Notes: generated by a model from the letters alone, not told the origin. Numbered from the stretch's first letter, positions 18,238 through 27,326 are shown. The stretch: DNA of 64,000 nt from Pannonibacter sp051860505 (GCF_051860505.1 NZ_JBHYDX010000008.1:62001-126000), one strand, 5' to 3'. A program made the numbers and translations.

Positions 18238-19131
18238 ATGGCCGAGTTTCCGATTGCCCTGTGTTCCCTGAACCTCGGGTTTGCTCCCCCTTCGCCCGAG
18301 GCCTATGTCACGGCGATCGACCAGCGCATGGCACGGGCAAAGGCCGATGGCGCGCGTCTCCTGATGCTGCCGGAATATTGCATCGAGGCCTGTCTTGCCT
18401 TCCGCCCGCAAGGGTTGGCGCCCACGGGCGAAATGGCCTTTCTGGCCGAGGTCGCCGTCGCCATTGAGCCGCAGCTTGCGGCCTTGGCCGTGCGCCACGG
18501 CCTCTCTCTTCTGGCCGGGTCGATGCCCTGGCCGCAGGACGGGGGAGGGCACACCAACCGCGCCATCTTCTTCACCCCCGATGGCTGCCGCCATGTTCAC
18601 GACAAGCTGTCGCTGACCCCGTTCGAGAAAGCGCCGGAACCCTGGGTGCTGACGCCGGGCCGGAAGCTGACCGTGTTCGAGGTCGAGGGCGTGCGCATCG
18701 CCATGCTGATCTGTCTCGACGTGGAAATGCCGGCCCTGTCGTGCCTGCTCGCGAAAGAGCACCTCGACCTGCTGCTTGTTCCCTCCATGACCGGCATGCT
18801 CTCCGGCTATCATCGCGTCTATGATTGCGCCAAGGCGCGGGCCGTTGAGCTTCTGACCTCGGTCGCCCTGTGTGGCTGCACCGGGGTTGCGAGGGGTACG
18901 ACACAAAACGACACCAACGTTTCCGGCGCCGCGCTTTATGTCCCATGCGAGGCTGAACTCGGTTACACAGGCACGGCGGTGAGCCTGACGCCCACCGGCG
19001 GCGAGAACGGCGAAGAGCCCTATGTGGTGGTTCATCCGCCGATTGACGCGGTTCGGCGCCTGCGCGCCGGTGCCGCCGAAGTCTGGCCGGGCGCCTGGAG
19101 CGCGCAAGGCGTCGAGATCTGCCGCCAATAG
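18238..19131 (+). CDS. Carbon-nitrogen hydrolase (nitrilase superfamily)
   Basis: A 297-residue member of the nitrilase/amidase superfamily. The Glu-Lys-Cys catalytic triad is visible: Glu in LLMLPEYCIEA near residue 43, Lys in HDKLSLTPFEK near 122, and Cys in IAMLICLDVEMP near 160. Such enzymes hydrolyse amides, nitriles or carbamoyl groups, and the substrate cannot be read from the sequence. The ATG at 18238 lies 102 bases after the small membrane-protein gene. It appears to stand alone. Confidence 0.8.
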   Translation: MAEFPIALCSLNLGFAPPSPEAYVTAIDQRMARAKADGARLLMLPEYCIEACLAFRPQGLAPTGEMAFLAEVAVAIEPQLAALAVRHGLSLLAGSMPWPQDGGGHTNRAIFFTPDGCRHVHDKLSLTPFEKAPEPWVLTPGRKLTVFEVEGVRIAMLICLDVEMPALSCLLAKEHLDLLLVPSMTGMLSGYHRVYDCAKARAVELLTSVALCGCTGVARGTTQNDTNVSGAALYVPCEAELGYTGTAVSLTPTGGENGEEPYVVVHPPIDAVRRLRAGAAEVWPGAWSAQGVEICRQ

Positions 19132-19275
19132 GCAGGATATTAATAAGCCGACTAAAGATTGTGTGCCGGTTGCTGCGCACAGTTGCCAATTCACAACTCA
19201 TTTGAGGTTTCGGCGCTTGTTTAACGCAAAAGCCGGATTTCAGCCGTATTCTGTCTCTAGCTACCTTGACAGACG

Positions 19276-19287
19276 GTTCATATGAAC
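19276..19287. promoter_or_regulatory. Palindrome beside a -35-like box upstream of the Nudix gene
   Basis: GTTCATATGAAC is a perfect 12-base palindrome lying 4 bases after TTGACA (19266-19271), about 80 bases before the Nudix start. A repressor site between -35 and -10 is possible. No convincing -10 box is seen, so this is tentative. Confidence 0.35.
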
Positions 19288-19368
19288 GTTTTTCAAGTGT
19301 ATCGATGCTCAAATGAGCGGGCGAGGTGCCGCGAGCATTTTCCTCTGTTTTGATCGGAAGCGTGTGCC

Positions 19369-19893
19369 ATGACGGACGCCCCGCTTTCATATCCGGACCC
19401 GGTTGTGACGTCCCGATCACCGCTGCATCGCCTCTGGCAGGCTTTGCGCGAGATGTTCCTGCGTCCGGCCCGGCTGCAGATCGCGGCCCTGTGCTATCGC
19501 GTGCGCGATGGCCGCCGTGAAGTCCTGCTGGTCTCCTCGCGCGGCACGGGCCGCTGGATCCTGCCCAAGGGCTGGCCGCTGCTGGATCGTGCCTCCGAGC
19601 GCACGGCAGAAGTCGAAGCTTTCGAAGAGGCAGGCGTGATTGGCCGTGTCCGGCGCCACCCTTATGCCAGGATCCGCTCCACCAAGGGGCTCGACAGCGG
19701 CTTGCGCGTTCCCACCGATGTTCTGGTTTATCTTCTCAAAGCAGAAGCGCAGGCGGATGAATATCCGGAGCGGGGCGAACGGGAACTGCGCTGGCTTCCG
19801 GTCGAGGACGCCGCAAGCCTTGCCGACGAGGCCGAGGTGGCCAGGCTTCTGACCCGCATGTGCCGCGACGTCACGATCTGGTCGCAGACATAA
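19369..19893 (+). CDS. Nudix hydrolase
   Basis: A 174-residue Nudix pyrophosphatase. The Nudix box runs from PKGWPLLDRASER to EAFEEAGVIG near residues 65-88, keeping the Gly and the metal-binding EExG core; the usual Arg before the first Glu is replaced by Val. The PKGWP start and overall shape match rhizobial proteins annotated as diphosphoinositol-polyphosphate-phosphohydrolase-like. The true substrate (nucleotide, ADP-ribose or inorganic polyphosphate derivative) is unknown. The Pit phosphate transporter follows about 90 bases downstream on the same strand, so a phosphate-linked role is possible. Confidence 0.8.
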   Translation: MTDAPLSYPDPVVTSRSPLHRLWQALREMFLRPARLQIAALCYRVRDGRREVLLVSSRGTGRWILPKGWPLLDRASERTAEVEAFEEAGVIGRVRRHPYARIRSTKGLDSGLRVPTDVLVYLLKAEAQADEYPERGERELRWLPVEDAASLADEAEVARLLTRMCRDVTIWSQT

Positions 19894-19986
19894 TCAATAA
19901 CGGAAGCGGCGCATCAGGGCCCTTCAGATCCGGCCTTGAACCACTGTATCGGCGGACATGGTCGGGAGGCCAACAGGCAGCATCAC

Positions 19987-21468
19987 GTGAAGACAGACCA
20001 GAAGTCGATCCTCGACAAGGATCTCGACAAGCTCGCCTATATCGAGGATGCCGCAGGCTACACGGGCAGAAAGCTCGTGGCGCCCGGCCTTGCCTTCCTG
20101 TTTCTGGTGTTTTGCGCCGTCATCGCCATAGCCTATGTACCGGCCTTGCCAGGCAGCATCCTGATCATCACCGCCGCCGCTGTCGGCGGCTACATGGCGA
20201 TCAACATCGGCGCCAATGACGTGGCCAACAACGTCGGCCCGGCCGTCGGGGCGCGGGCGTTGAGCCTGCCAGCAGCCCTTATCATGGCAGCAGTTTGCGA
20301 AAGCGCCGGCGCGCTGATTGCTGGCGGCGATGTGATCAAGACCATTTCGGCGGGTATCATCACGCCACTCGACGCAGAAACCCCGGATGACTTCGCGCTG
20401 GTGATGCTGTCAGCGCTGCTGGCCGCCGGCCTCTGGCTGAATTTTGCCACCTGGATCGGAGCGCCGATCTCGACGACCCAGTCGGTGGTCGGTGGGGTCC
20501 TGGGCGGGGCCATTGCCGGTTTGGGGTTCGAGCCGGTGAACTGGTCAGTGGTCAGCTTCATCATGGCGGGCTGGCTTGCCTCGCCGTTGCTGAGCGCCTT
20601 ACTTGCGGCATTGATCCTCGCTTTCATCCGCAGCAAGGTTGTCTATCAGTTCGACAAGATCGATGCAGCCCGGCGCTGGGTGCCGCGGCTGATCGGCGTG
20701 ATGGCCGGCACATTCGCGACCTATCTGACCTACAAGGGCCTGTCCCGCGTCGTGGCGCTGGACCTTGGTCATGCGCTGCTGGCCGGCTTGATTGTCGGCG
20801 TTGCCGCCCATGCGCTGGTCCGGCCCGTGATTGCCCGCCAGGCTGTGGGGCTCGAAAATCGCAACCAGTCCGTCCGCCAGCTGTTTGCCTGGCCACTGAT
20901 CGGCGCGGCGGCGCTCCTGTCCTTTGCCCATGGCGCCAATGATGTTGCCAATGCAGTCGGCCCGGTTGCCGCCATTGCCCATGCGCTTGGGGCTGGCGCG
21001 ATCAGCGAGACGGTGCGCATTCCGGTCTGGGTGATGGCAATCGGGGCCGTGGGCATTTCGCTGGGCTTGATCCTGTTCGGCCCGCGTCTCATTCGCCTCG
21101 TTGGCCAGCAGATCACCAAGCTCAATCCGATGCGTGCCTATTGCATCGCGCTGGCTACGGGGGTCACCGTGATCCTCGCCTCGGCGCTCGGATTGCCGGT
21201 CAGCACAACACATGTGGCGGTCGGCGCCGTGTTCGGCGTCGGGTTCTTTCGCGAGTGGGAGACGCAGCGCGTTGGCTACCGGGCGGATGTCCCGTCGGGC
21301 AAGGCCGGGACAAAACTGCGCCCGATCCGCAGCCGCGAGGAGCAGAAGCGGCGCCTGCTGGTGCGCCGCTCCCATGTCATGACGATCCTGGCCGCCTGGA
21401 TGGTGACGGTGCCAGCTGCGGCGCTGATTGCCGGACTGATGCACCTCATTCTCGACGCGATCTTCTGA
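19987..21468 (+). CDS. pit: Inorganic phosphate transporter, Pit family
   Basis: A 493-residue membrane protein that moves metal-phosphate by proton symport. The duplicated Pit signatures are clear: NIGANDVANNVGPAVGARAL near residue 77 and FAHGANDVANAVGPVAAIAH near 315, plus ISTTQSVVGGVLGGAIAG and VSTTHVAVGAVFGVG. About ten membrane helices are interrupted by a cytoplasmic loop. I place the start at the GTG at 19987 because rhizobial homologues begin about 30-40 residues before the first helix; the upstream TTG at 19936 has no binding site. It ends 5 bases from the convergent soxG. Confidence 0.85.
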   Translation: MKTDQKSILDKDLDKLAYIEDAAGYTGRKLVAPGLAFLFLVFCAVIAIAYVPALPGSILIITAAAVGGYMAINIGANDVANNVGPAVGARALSLPAALIMAAVCESAGALIAGGDVIKTISAGIITPLDAETPDDFALVMLSALLAAGLWLNFATWIGAPISTTQSVVGGVLGGAIAGLGFEPVNWSVVSFIMAGWLASPLLSALLAALILAFIRSKVVYQFDKIDAARRWVPRLIGVMAGTFATYLTYKGLSRVVALDLGHALLAGLIVGVAAHALVRPVIARQAVGLENRNQSVRQLFAWPLIGAAALLSFAHGANDVANAVGPVAAIAHALGAGAISETVRIPVWVMAIGAVGISLGLILFGPRLIRLVGQQITKLNPMRAYCIALATGVTVILASALGLPVSTTHVAVGAVFGVGFFREWETQRVGYRADVPSGKAGTKLRPIRSREEQKRRLLVRRSHVMTILAAWMVTVPAAALIAGLMHLILDAIF

Positions 21469-21473
21469 CGGCG

Positions 21474-22034
21474 TCAGGCTGCCGACAGTTCCCGGGCAGC
21501 ATCCAGAAGATGCTCCAGCACATAGGGCTGGAAGCTGCGCCAGCACTCCAGCACGAACTGGTCCTCTGCCCTCCGCCACAGGATCACCTCCGCCTTGTGG
21601 CAGAGCGTGCGCGTGACCATGCCTATGGGGAAAGCCGACAGCGCCAGATCGATCGGCACGCCGGAGTTCATGAGCCAGGTCGCGCGCGGACCGCTCACCA
21701 GCACCGCATCCTGCCGGTGCGAGATGTCGGTGACGGATGCCGCCAGCCCGGCGACAGCGGCGTTGACGGCGGCCTCGAAGGCCTCCAACTCGGCCTCGGG
21801 TGCCAGCAGCAGCCACTCGTCGGGCCCAAGCCACAGGGCGGCCTTGCCTGCGCCAGTGGCCGCCGACAGCGGCGCCTGCGGCAAGGCAAAGCCCAGTGCG
21901 CCGGCAACCGCTGTCTGCGCTTCCGCGCGGCCACGGAACGACAGGCGGGCGAGGGGAGCCGTCTTCTGGATGCTAACCGCATCCTGGCGCAGCACCGGCG
22001 CAAGGCTTGCGGCGGGTGTGTAGAGCTCAGCCAT
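21474..22034 (-). CDS. soxG: Sarcosine oxidase gamma subunit
   Basis: A 186-residue gamma subunit of the four-subunit sarcosine oxidase, recognised by WLGPDEWLLLAP, DISHRQDAVLVSGPRATWLM and a C-terminal CWRSFQPYVLEHL. The ATG at 22034 overlaps the end of soxA by 8 bases and has AAGGAA upstream, so the two are translationally coupled. It is the last gene of soxBDAG and converges on pit. Confidence 0.9.
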   Translation of the reverse strand: MAELYTPAASLAPVLRQDAVSIQKTAPLARLSFRGRAEAQTAVAGALGFALPQAPLSAATGAGKAALWLGPDEWLLLAPEAELEAFEAAVNAAVAGLAASVTDISHRQDAVLVSGPRATWLMNSGVPIDLALSAFPIGMVTRTLCHKAEVILWRRAEDQFVLECWRSFQPYVLEHLLDAARELSAA

Positions 22035-25000
22035 TGAGACGGGTTCCTTCCGGGTCATACATAACGGGGTCGACGACCTTCACCGGGATCGCGCCGGCCG
22101 GCATCGGCACATTCAGCACTTCGCCGTGGCGGGCGCGGCCATCCTTGACGATGGCGAGCGCAATGGTCCGCCCGAGCGCCTCGCTCCAGTAGGCCGAGGT
22201 CACATGGCCCAGCGCCGGCATGCCCTTGGCGGGATTGGCTTCGGCGGTGATCTGCGCCCCTTCTTCCAGCATCTGCTTCGGGTCGACCGGCATGAGGCCG
22301 ACGACCTGTTTGCGGCCCTTGGCGACGAGGTCCGGACGCGACAGCGAGCGCTTGCCGACGAAATCGAACTTCTTCTTGCCGATGGCCCAGTCAAGCCCGG
22401 CGTCGTCCGGGGTCACCGTGCCGTCGGTCTCCTGACCGATGATGATGTAGCCCTTCTCGGCGCGCAGCACGTGCATGGTCTCGGTGCCGTAGACACAGCC
22501 GCCGTGCTTGACGACTTCCGCGTTGATCAGTTCCCACACCTTGGCCCCATGGCGCGCCGGCACGTTCACTTCAAAGCCCAGTTCGCCCGTGAAGCTCACC
22601 CGGAACAGGCGGCAGGGCAGGCCGGCAAAGCGGCCCGAAGCGACGCTCATGTGCGGGAAGGCCTCGTTGGAGAGGTCAATGCCCTCGACAAAGGGCGCAA
22701 TCACCTCGCGCGCCTTCGGGCCCTGCACCGCAATCACCGCATATTGCTCGGTGGTCGAGGTGATCCACACGTCGAGATCCGGCCATTCTGTCTGGAGGAA
22801 ATCCTCCATCATGGCAAAGACCCGCGCCGCGCCGCCCGTGGTGGTGGTGACGTGGAACCGGTCTTCCGAGAGCCGCCCGACGACGCCGTCATCAATGATG
22901 TATCCGGCCTCGTTGAGCAGCACCGCATAGCGGCAGCGGCCGGGCTTCAGGCCTTTCCACGGGTTGGTGTAGAAGCGCTCGAGGAATTCGGCCGCGTCCT
23001 TGCCCACCACCTCGATCTTGCCGAGCGTCGAGGCATCGAACTGGCCGACCGCCTGCCGCGTCACGCGACATTCGCGCGCGACGGCCGCGTGCATGTCCTC
23101 GGACCCTTTCGGGAAATACCAGGTGCGCTTCCACTGGCCGACATCCTCGAAGACGCCGCCCTTGGCCACCACCCAGTCATGCGACGGCGTGCGCCGCACC
23201 GGGTCGAAGGCATCGCCGCGCGAGGAGCCGGCAAAGGTGCCGAAGGTCGTCGGCGAATAGGGCAGGCGGAAGGTGGTCAGACCCACCTGCGGCAGCGGTG
23301 CGCCCAGCGCGCCGGAGGCAATCGCCAGCGCGTTCATGTTGGACAGGCGGCCCTGGTCAGTCGCCATGCCGGTGGTCGTGTAGCGCTTGATGTGCTCGAT
23401 CGACATCATGCCTTCGCGCACCGCCAGCTGCACGTCCTTGGCGGTGACGTCGTTCTGGTAGTCGACAAAGGCCTTCACCCGGCCGGCGTTGCGGTCATGC
23501 GGCAGCGCGCCAAGATAGCCGCCGGTCGAAGCCTCGCCACCGGTTGCCATCAGGCGGCCGCCCTTGCGCGTGGCACCGGTCGCGGCCTCTGCAGCCTGTT
23601 CGCCGGCGGCATAGCCGTCCTCCAGCACCGCCGCCAGGCCATTCACACCCCGGCAGCTTCCGGCGGAGCGCTCCCGCTGCACGCTGGCGCCAGGCAGGAA
23701 CGCCTCGTGCTCGGCATTCCAAACGACCTTGCCGCGCGACTGCGAATAGAGGCTGACCGACGGCGTCCAGCCGGAGGACATCAGGATGGCATCGCAGGTC
23801 ACATCACCCGCAGAGACCACGCTGCCGTCCTTGCGCAGCCGGCCGAGCATCGCCTTCGACACACGCAGCCGCCCGCTGGTGCCGGTGACGACGCAGGCCG
23901 CCTCGACACGAATGCCCCGGCGTGCGGCCGCCTCGCACAGATGCTCCGGCGGATTGGCGCGCATGTCGGCAATCGCCACCACCTCGACCCCGGCATCCGC
24001 CAGATCGAAGGCGGCGGCCCAGGCGCTGTTGCAGGCTGTGGTCACCAGCACCCGGTGCCCGACGGTCACCCCATAGCGGTTGAGATAGGTGCGGCCGGCG
24101 CTGGCCAGCAGGATGCCCGGCCGGTCGTTCTCCGGGAACACCATCGGCCGCTCATGCGCTCCCGCAGCAATGACCACTTCTTTCGCCCGCACCTGCCACA
24201 TGCGCTCACGCGGCAGGCTCGCATCCGGCTCAGCCAGATGGTCAGTGACGCGTTCGGCCAGCGCGACGAAATTCTGCACGAAATAGCCAAACGCAGTGGT
24301 GCGCGGCAGCAGCGTCACGTTGTCCCGCTGAGCGAGCGTCGCCAGCGTGGCGGCGACCCAGTCGGCGGCCGGCAGGCCCTCAATGGTGGAGCCGGTTTCG
24401 CTGAGCAGCGAGCCGCCCATTTCCGCCTGCTCGTCGCACAGGATCACCCGCGCGCCCGTCTCGCTGGCCGAGAGCGCAGCCGCCAGACCCGCCGGACCGG
24501 AGCCGATCACCAGCACGTCGCAATGGGCATAGAGGTTGGCGTAATGATCCGGATCGGCCAGCTTCGGCGGCTTGCCGAGACCGGCAGCGGCGCGGATCAC
24601 CGGCTCGTACACCTTGTCCCAGAACGCCTTCGGCCACATGAAGGTCTTGTAGTAGAAGCCGGCCGGGAACAATGGCGACAGCATATCGTTCACTGCCCCA
24701 ACATCGAAGCCAAGCGAGGGGAAGCGGTTCTGGCTGATCGCCATTAGGCCTTCGTAAACCTCCACCTGTGTCGCGCGCAGGTTCGGGGTCTGGTCGCCGT
24801 GGCGGTAGATGCCGACAAGCGCGTTCGGCTCTTCCGATCCGGCCGTCAGGATGCCGCGCGGGCGGTGATACTTGAACGAGCGGCCAACGAGATGCACGCC
24901 GTTGGCAATCAGCGCGGAGGCGAGCGTGTCGCCCGGATGCGCCTGCATCACCTTGCCGTCGAACCTGAACTGAAGCGTCCGCGACCGGTCGATGCGGCCA

Positions 25001-25050
25001 CCACGGGCAAGGCGAGCGCTCTGGGTTGATTTCTGGTTCTGGGCGCTCAT
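22027..25050 (-). CDS. soxA: Sarcosine oxidase alpha subunit
   Basis: A 1007-residue subunit. The N-terminal part carries RSFKYHRPRGILTAGSEEPN, the dinucleotide-binding GSGPAGLAAALSASETGARV near residue 183, and the segment with ERPMVFPENDRPGILLA. The C-terminal third is an aminomethyltransferase (GcvT-like) domain that receives the methyl group as methylene-tetrahydrofolate (GELGFEVNVPARHGAKVWEL). With the other subunits it oxidatively demethylates sarcosine to glycine, producing hydrogen peroxide. Its start overlaps the soxD stop by one base (TGATG). Confidence 0.95.
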   Translation of the reverse strand: MSAQNQKSTQSARLARGGRIDRSRTLQFRFDGKVMQAHPGDTLASALIANGVHLVGRSFKYHRPRGILTAGSEEPNALVGIYRHGDQTPNLRATQVEVYEGLMAISQNRFPSLGFDVGAVNDMLSPLFPAGFYYKTFMWPKAFWDKVYEPVIRAAAGLGKPPKLADPDHYANLYAHCDVLVIGSGPAGLAAALSASETGARVILCDEQAEMGGSLLSETGSTIEGLPAADWVAATLATLAQRDNVTLLPRTTAFGYFVQNFVALAERVTDHLAEPDASLPRERMWQVRAKEVVIAAGAHERPMVFPENDRPGILLASAGRTYLNRYGVTVGHRVLVTTACNSAWAAAFDLADAGVEVVAIADMRANPPEHLCEAAARRGIRVEAACVVTGTSGRLRVSKAMLGRLRKDGSVVSAGDVTCDAILMSSGWTPSVSLYSQSRGKVVWNAEHEAFLPGASVQRERSAGSCRGVNGLAAVLEDGYAAGEQAAEAATGATRKGGRLMATGGEASTGGYLGALPHDRNAGRVKAFVDYQNDVTAKDVQLAVREGMMSIEHIKRYTTTGMATDQGRLSNMNALAIASGALGAPLPQVGLTTFRLPYSPTTFGTFAGSSRGDAFDPVRRTPSHDWVVAKGGVFEDVGQWKRTWYFPKGSEDMHAAVARECRVTRQAVGQFDASTLGKIEVVGKDAAEFLERFYTNPWKGLKPGRCRYAVLLNEAGYIIDDGVVGRLSEDRFHVTTTTGGAARVFAMMEDFLQTEWPDLDVWITSTTEQYAVIAVQGPKAREVIAPFVEGIDLSNEAFPHMSVASGRFAGLPCRLFRVSFTGELGFEVNVPARHGAKVWELINAEVVKHGGCVYGTETMHVLRAEKGYIIIGQETDGTVTPDDAGLDWAIGKKKFDFVGKRSLSRPDLVAKGRKQVVGLMPVDPKQMLEEGAQITAEANPAKGMPALGHVTSAYWSEALGRTIALAIVKDGRARHGEVLNVPMPAGAIPVKVVDPVMYDPEGTRLNG

Positions 25051-25367
25051 CAGCGGGCGTCCTTTTCCTGGGAGGCGCTGGCAAGGGCGTCGAGGTCGGG
25101 CTTGGGTTCGCCGGCCTTGTAGGTGCAGACGAATTTGTCGCTGACCGTGTCGCGCACGGCGTTGAAGAAGCGACCGCAGCCATGGGCATGGCGCCAGCGT
25201 TCGGCATAAAGGCCACGCGTGTTGCTGCGCATGTAGAGGAACTCAGCCCATTCCTCGTCATTGAGCTGCGAGGGATCGGCGGGGCGGGCGATATGCGCCT
25301 CGCCGCCGTAGCGGAACTCGGTCTCGGGCCGTTCGACGCCGCAATAGGGACAGGAAATCAGCAGCAT
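25050..25367 (-). CDS. soxD: Sarcosine oxidase delta subunit
   Basis: A 105-residue zinc-binding subunit with CPYCGVERPETEFRYGGEAH at the N-terminus, EWAEFLYMRSNTRG in the middle, and HAHGCGRFFNAVRDT, the classic SoxD pattern of Cys/His ligands. The ATG at 25367 fits the family length better than the longer open frame. It is tightly coupled to soxA; between it and soxB lies a palindrome. Confidence 0.93.
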   Translation of the reverse strand: MLLISCPYCGVERPETEFRYGGEAHIARPADPSQLNDEEWAEFLYMRSNTRGLYAERWRHAHGCGRFFNAVRDTVSDKFVCTYKAGEPKPDLDALASASQEKDAR

Positions 25368-25391
25368 GACTTGATCGCATCTAACAGGTTG

Positions 25392-25440
25392 GAGCATGAG
25401 GTCTTCCGAAAACCGCTACACACTTTTCGGCCTCATGCTC
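25392..25440. repeat. 49-base rhizobial-type palindrome inside the sox operon
   Basis: Perfect 10-base arms GAGCATGAGG (25392-25401) and CCTCATGCTC (25431-25440) enclose inner arms CCGAAAA and TTTTCGG. From memory, the pattern (gcatga...gaaaa...ttttcgg...tcatgc) recurs in rhizobial intergenic DNA. It fills the soxB-soxD gap, and its last base overlaps the soxB stop codon. In mRNA it would form a stable stem-loop between the two cistrons. Confidence 0.8.
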
Positions 25441-26693
25441 TAGTGAGCCACGGCGGCCGCGGCCGCCTCATCGATCAGCCGTCCGGTGCGGAACCGGTCG
25501 AGCGAGAAGGGGGCATTGACCGGATGCGGGGCTCCGGTGGCGATGGTGTGGGCAAAGACATGGCCCGAGCCCGGCGTGGCCTTGAAGCCACCCGTGCCCC
25601 AGCCGCAGTTGAGATAAAGCCCCGGCACCGGTGTCAGCCCGATGATCGGCGAGCGGTCGGGCGTGTTGTCGACGATGCCGCCCCAGTTGCGCAGCATGCG
25701 CATGCGGCGGAACATCGGGAACAGCTCGCAGATGGCATCAAGCGTGTGCGTGGTAATGTGCAAGCCACCCGCCTGGGAATAGGACACGAACTGGTCCGTG
25801 CCCGCGCCGATCACCAGCTCGCCCTTGTCCGACTGGGAGATATAGGCGTGGATCGTGTTCGACATGACCACGCAAGGAAAGGCCGGCTTCACCGGCTCCG
25901 ACACCAGCGCCTGCAGCGGATTGGATTCAAGCGGCAGCTTCAACCCAGCCATCGCCATGACGACGGAGGTGTTGCCGGCGGCGACACAGCCGATCTTCTT
26001 CGCACCGATGAAGCCGCGTGTGGTTTCAACACCGGTCACCTCGCCCGTCGGGGCCCGGCGGATGCCGGTGACGGCGCAGTTTTGAATGATATCAACCCCA
26101 AGTGCATCCGCCCCGCGCGCGTAGCCCCAGGCGACCGCGTCATGCCGCGCCGTTCCGCCGACGCGCTGCAGCGCCGCGCCCATCACCGGATAGCGGATGT
26201 TCCTGTCGATGTTGAGCGGCGGGCAGAATTCCTTGGCTTCCTCGGCGCTCAGCCACTCGTTGGTGACACCGGCCAGCCGGTTGGCATGGATGTGGCGCTT
26301 GAACACCTGAATGTCATGCACCGTATGCGCCAGCATCATCACGCCGCGCTGCGAATACATGACGTTGTAGTTCAGGTCCTGCGACAGCCCGTCCCAGAGA
26401 TCGAGCGCGTGCTGGTAGAGCCTCGCGCTTTCCTCCCAGAGATAGTTGGAGCGCACGATGGTGGTGTTGCGGCCCGTGTTGCCGCCGCCGAGCCAGCCCT
26501 TGTCGAGCACGGCGACATTGGTGATGCCATGCACCTTGGCGAGATAATAGGCGGTGGCAAGGCCATGGCCGCCCGCACCGATGATGATCACATCATAGGC
26601 CGGCTTCGGCTGGGGCGAACGCCACTGCCGGCCCCAGTTCTTGTGGGCGCTGAAGGCGTTTTTCGCCACTTCGAGGAAGGAATAGCGCGTCAT
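25440..26693 (-). CDS. soxB: Sarcosine oxidase beta subunit
   Basis: A 417-residue flavoprotein, the catalytic subunit that oxidises sarcosine. The FAD-binding fold begins VIIIGAGGHGLATAYYLAK near residue 36, followed by LDKGWLGGGNTGRNTTIVRS, the family segment around the covalent flavin region, and near the end NCGWGTGGFKATPGSG. The ATG at 26693 begins the MTRYSFLEVAKNAF sequence usual for the family. It is the first gene of soxBDAG, and its promoter should lie in the repeat-rich gap to the right. Confidence 0.95.
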   Translation of the reverse strand: MTRYSFLEVAKNAFSAHKNWGRQWRSPQPKPAYDVIIIGAGGHGLATAYYLAKVHGITNVAVLDKGWLGGGNTGRNTTIVRSNYLWEESARLYQHALDLWDGLSQDLNYNVMYSQRGVMMLAHTVHDIQVFKRHIHANRLAGVTNEWLSAEEAKEFCPPLNIDRNIRYPVMGAALQRVGGTARHDAVAWGYARGADALGVDIIQNCAVTGIRRAPTGEVTGVETTRGFIGAKKIGCVAAGNTSVVMAMAGLKLPLESNPLQALVSEPVKPAFPCVVMSNTIHAYISQSDKGELVIGAGTDQFVSYSQAGGLHITTHTLDAICELFPMFRRMRMLRNWGGIVDNTPDRSPIIGLTPVPGLYLNCGWGTGGFKATPGSGHVFAHTIATGAPHPVNAPFSLDRFRTGRLIDEAAAAAVAH

Positions 26694-26916
26694 GGCCGCC
26701 GCTTTTGCCCCTGGTCTGATGCCGTGAATGGATCCTGCCAGCTCTCCAGCACCGGGTGCGGCCGCTGACAGGGCAGGGTGCCATCATCGCCAACCCTGCC
26801 GTCAAGGGGGCTTCCTGATCGGTCAACCGATGGTCTGAATCCGACATGCTGCGTCGCAGAAGAAGAAAGTGTCGCCGATGCCAGCCGCTGGTTCCACGCT
26901 GCCACTTCAACGCTTT

Positions 26917-27055
26917 CGTCATGCCATGGCCCGACCATGGCATCCATGCCGTGCCCTCTCCACCCAGGCAGCGCCTGCGTGGCTCGCCCCCCCACCCCCG
27001 CCGCATGGTCCGCACCGCCACGGCATGGATGCCATGATCAAGTCATGGCATGACG
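26917..27055. repeat. Large palindromic element, tandem copy 1
   Basis: A 139-base element with 37-base inverted arms at 26917-26953 and 27019-27055. Each arm carries nested CCATGG/CATGGCATCCATG motifs. The centre is a C-rich stretch of about 65 bases. The right arm is identical to that of copy 2. It contains no coding capacity that looks real. Confidence 0.85.
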
Positions 27056-27107
27056 AAGGAGAGGCGAGGGCCAGCGGCCCATCCCCACGACCGTTCCTCA
27101 CCGCTTT

Positions 27108-27246
27108 CGTCATGCCATGGCTCGTCCATGGCATCCATGCCGTGCCCTCTCCACCCGGGGAGCGTCTGCGTGGCTCGCCCCGCCACCCCCGCCGCATGGT
27201 CCGCACCGCCACGGCATGGATGCCATGATCAAGTCATGGCATGACG
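27108..27246. repeat. Large palindromic element, tandem copy 2
   Basis: A second 139-base copy, offset 191 bases from the first and in the same orientation. Its arms (27108-27144 and 27210-27246) pair at 33 of 37 positions. The similarity extends a few bases past both ends (CTTTCGTC and GACGAAGG). As RNA each copy would fold into a long hairpin. Confidence 0.85.
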
Positions 27247-27307
27247 AAGGAGAGGGGAGGTCCGGCGGCCCAAGACGGACAGGGCTTGAAAACACCGCTG
27301 CCATCAT

Positions 27308-27326
27308 GTTAGTTAGACAAACTAAC
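27308..27326. promoter_or_regulatory. Probable MarR operator
   Basis: GTTAGTT (27308-27314) and AACTAAC (27320-27326) are perfect 7-base inverted arms separated by AGACA, ending 13 bases before the ATG of the MarR-family gene. The position suggests autorepression of the regulator and the MATE pump. The regulator-site match is inference. Confidence 0.65.

Noticed and set aside
22126..24747. Long open frame on the plus strand opposite soxA
   Set aside because: Antisense shadow of soxA in GC-rich DNA. It shows no recognisable family and no binding site.
26911..27260. CRISPR-like array in the sox/MarR gap
   Set aside because: Only two 139-base units, each internally palindromic, with no short repeats, spacers or cas genes.
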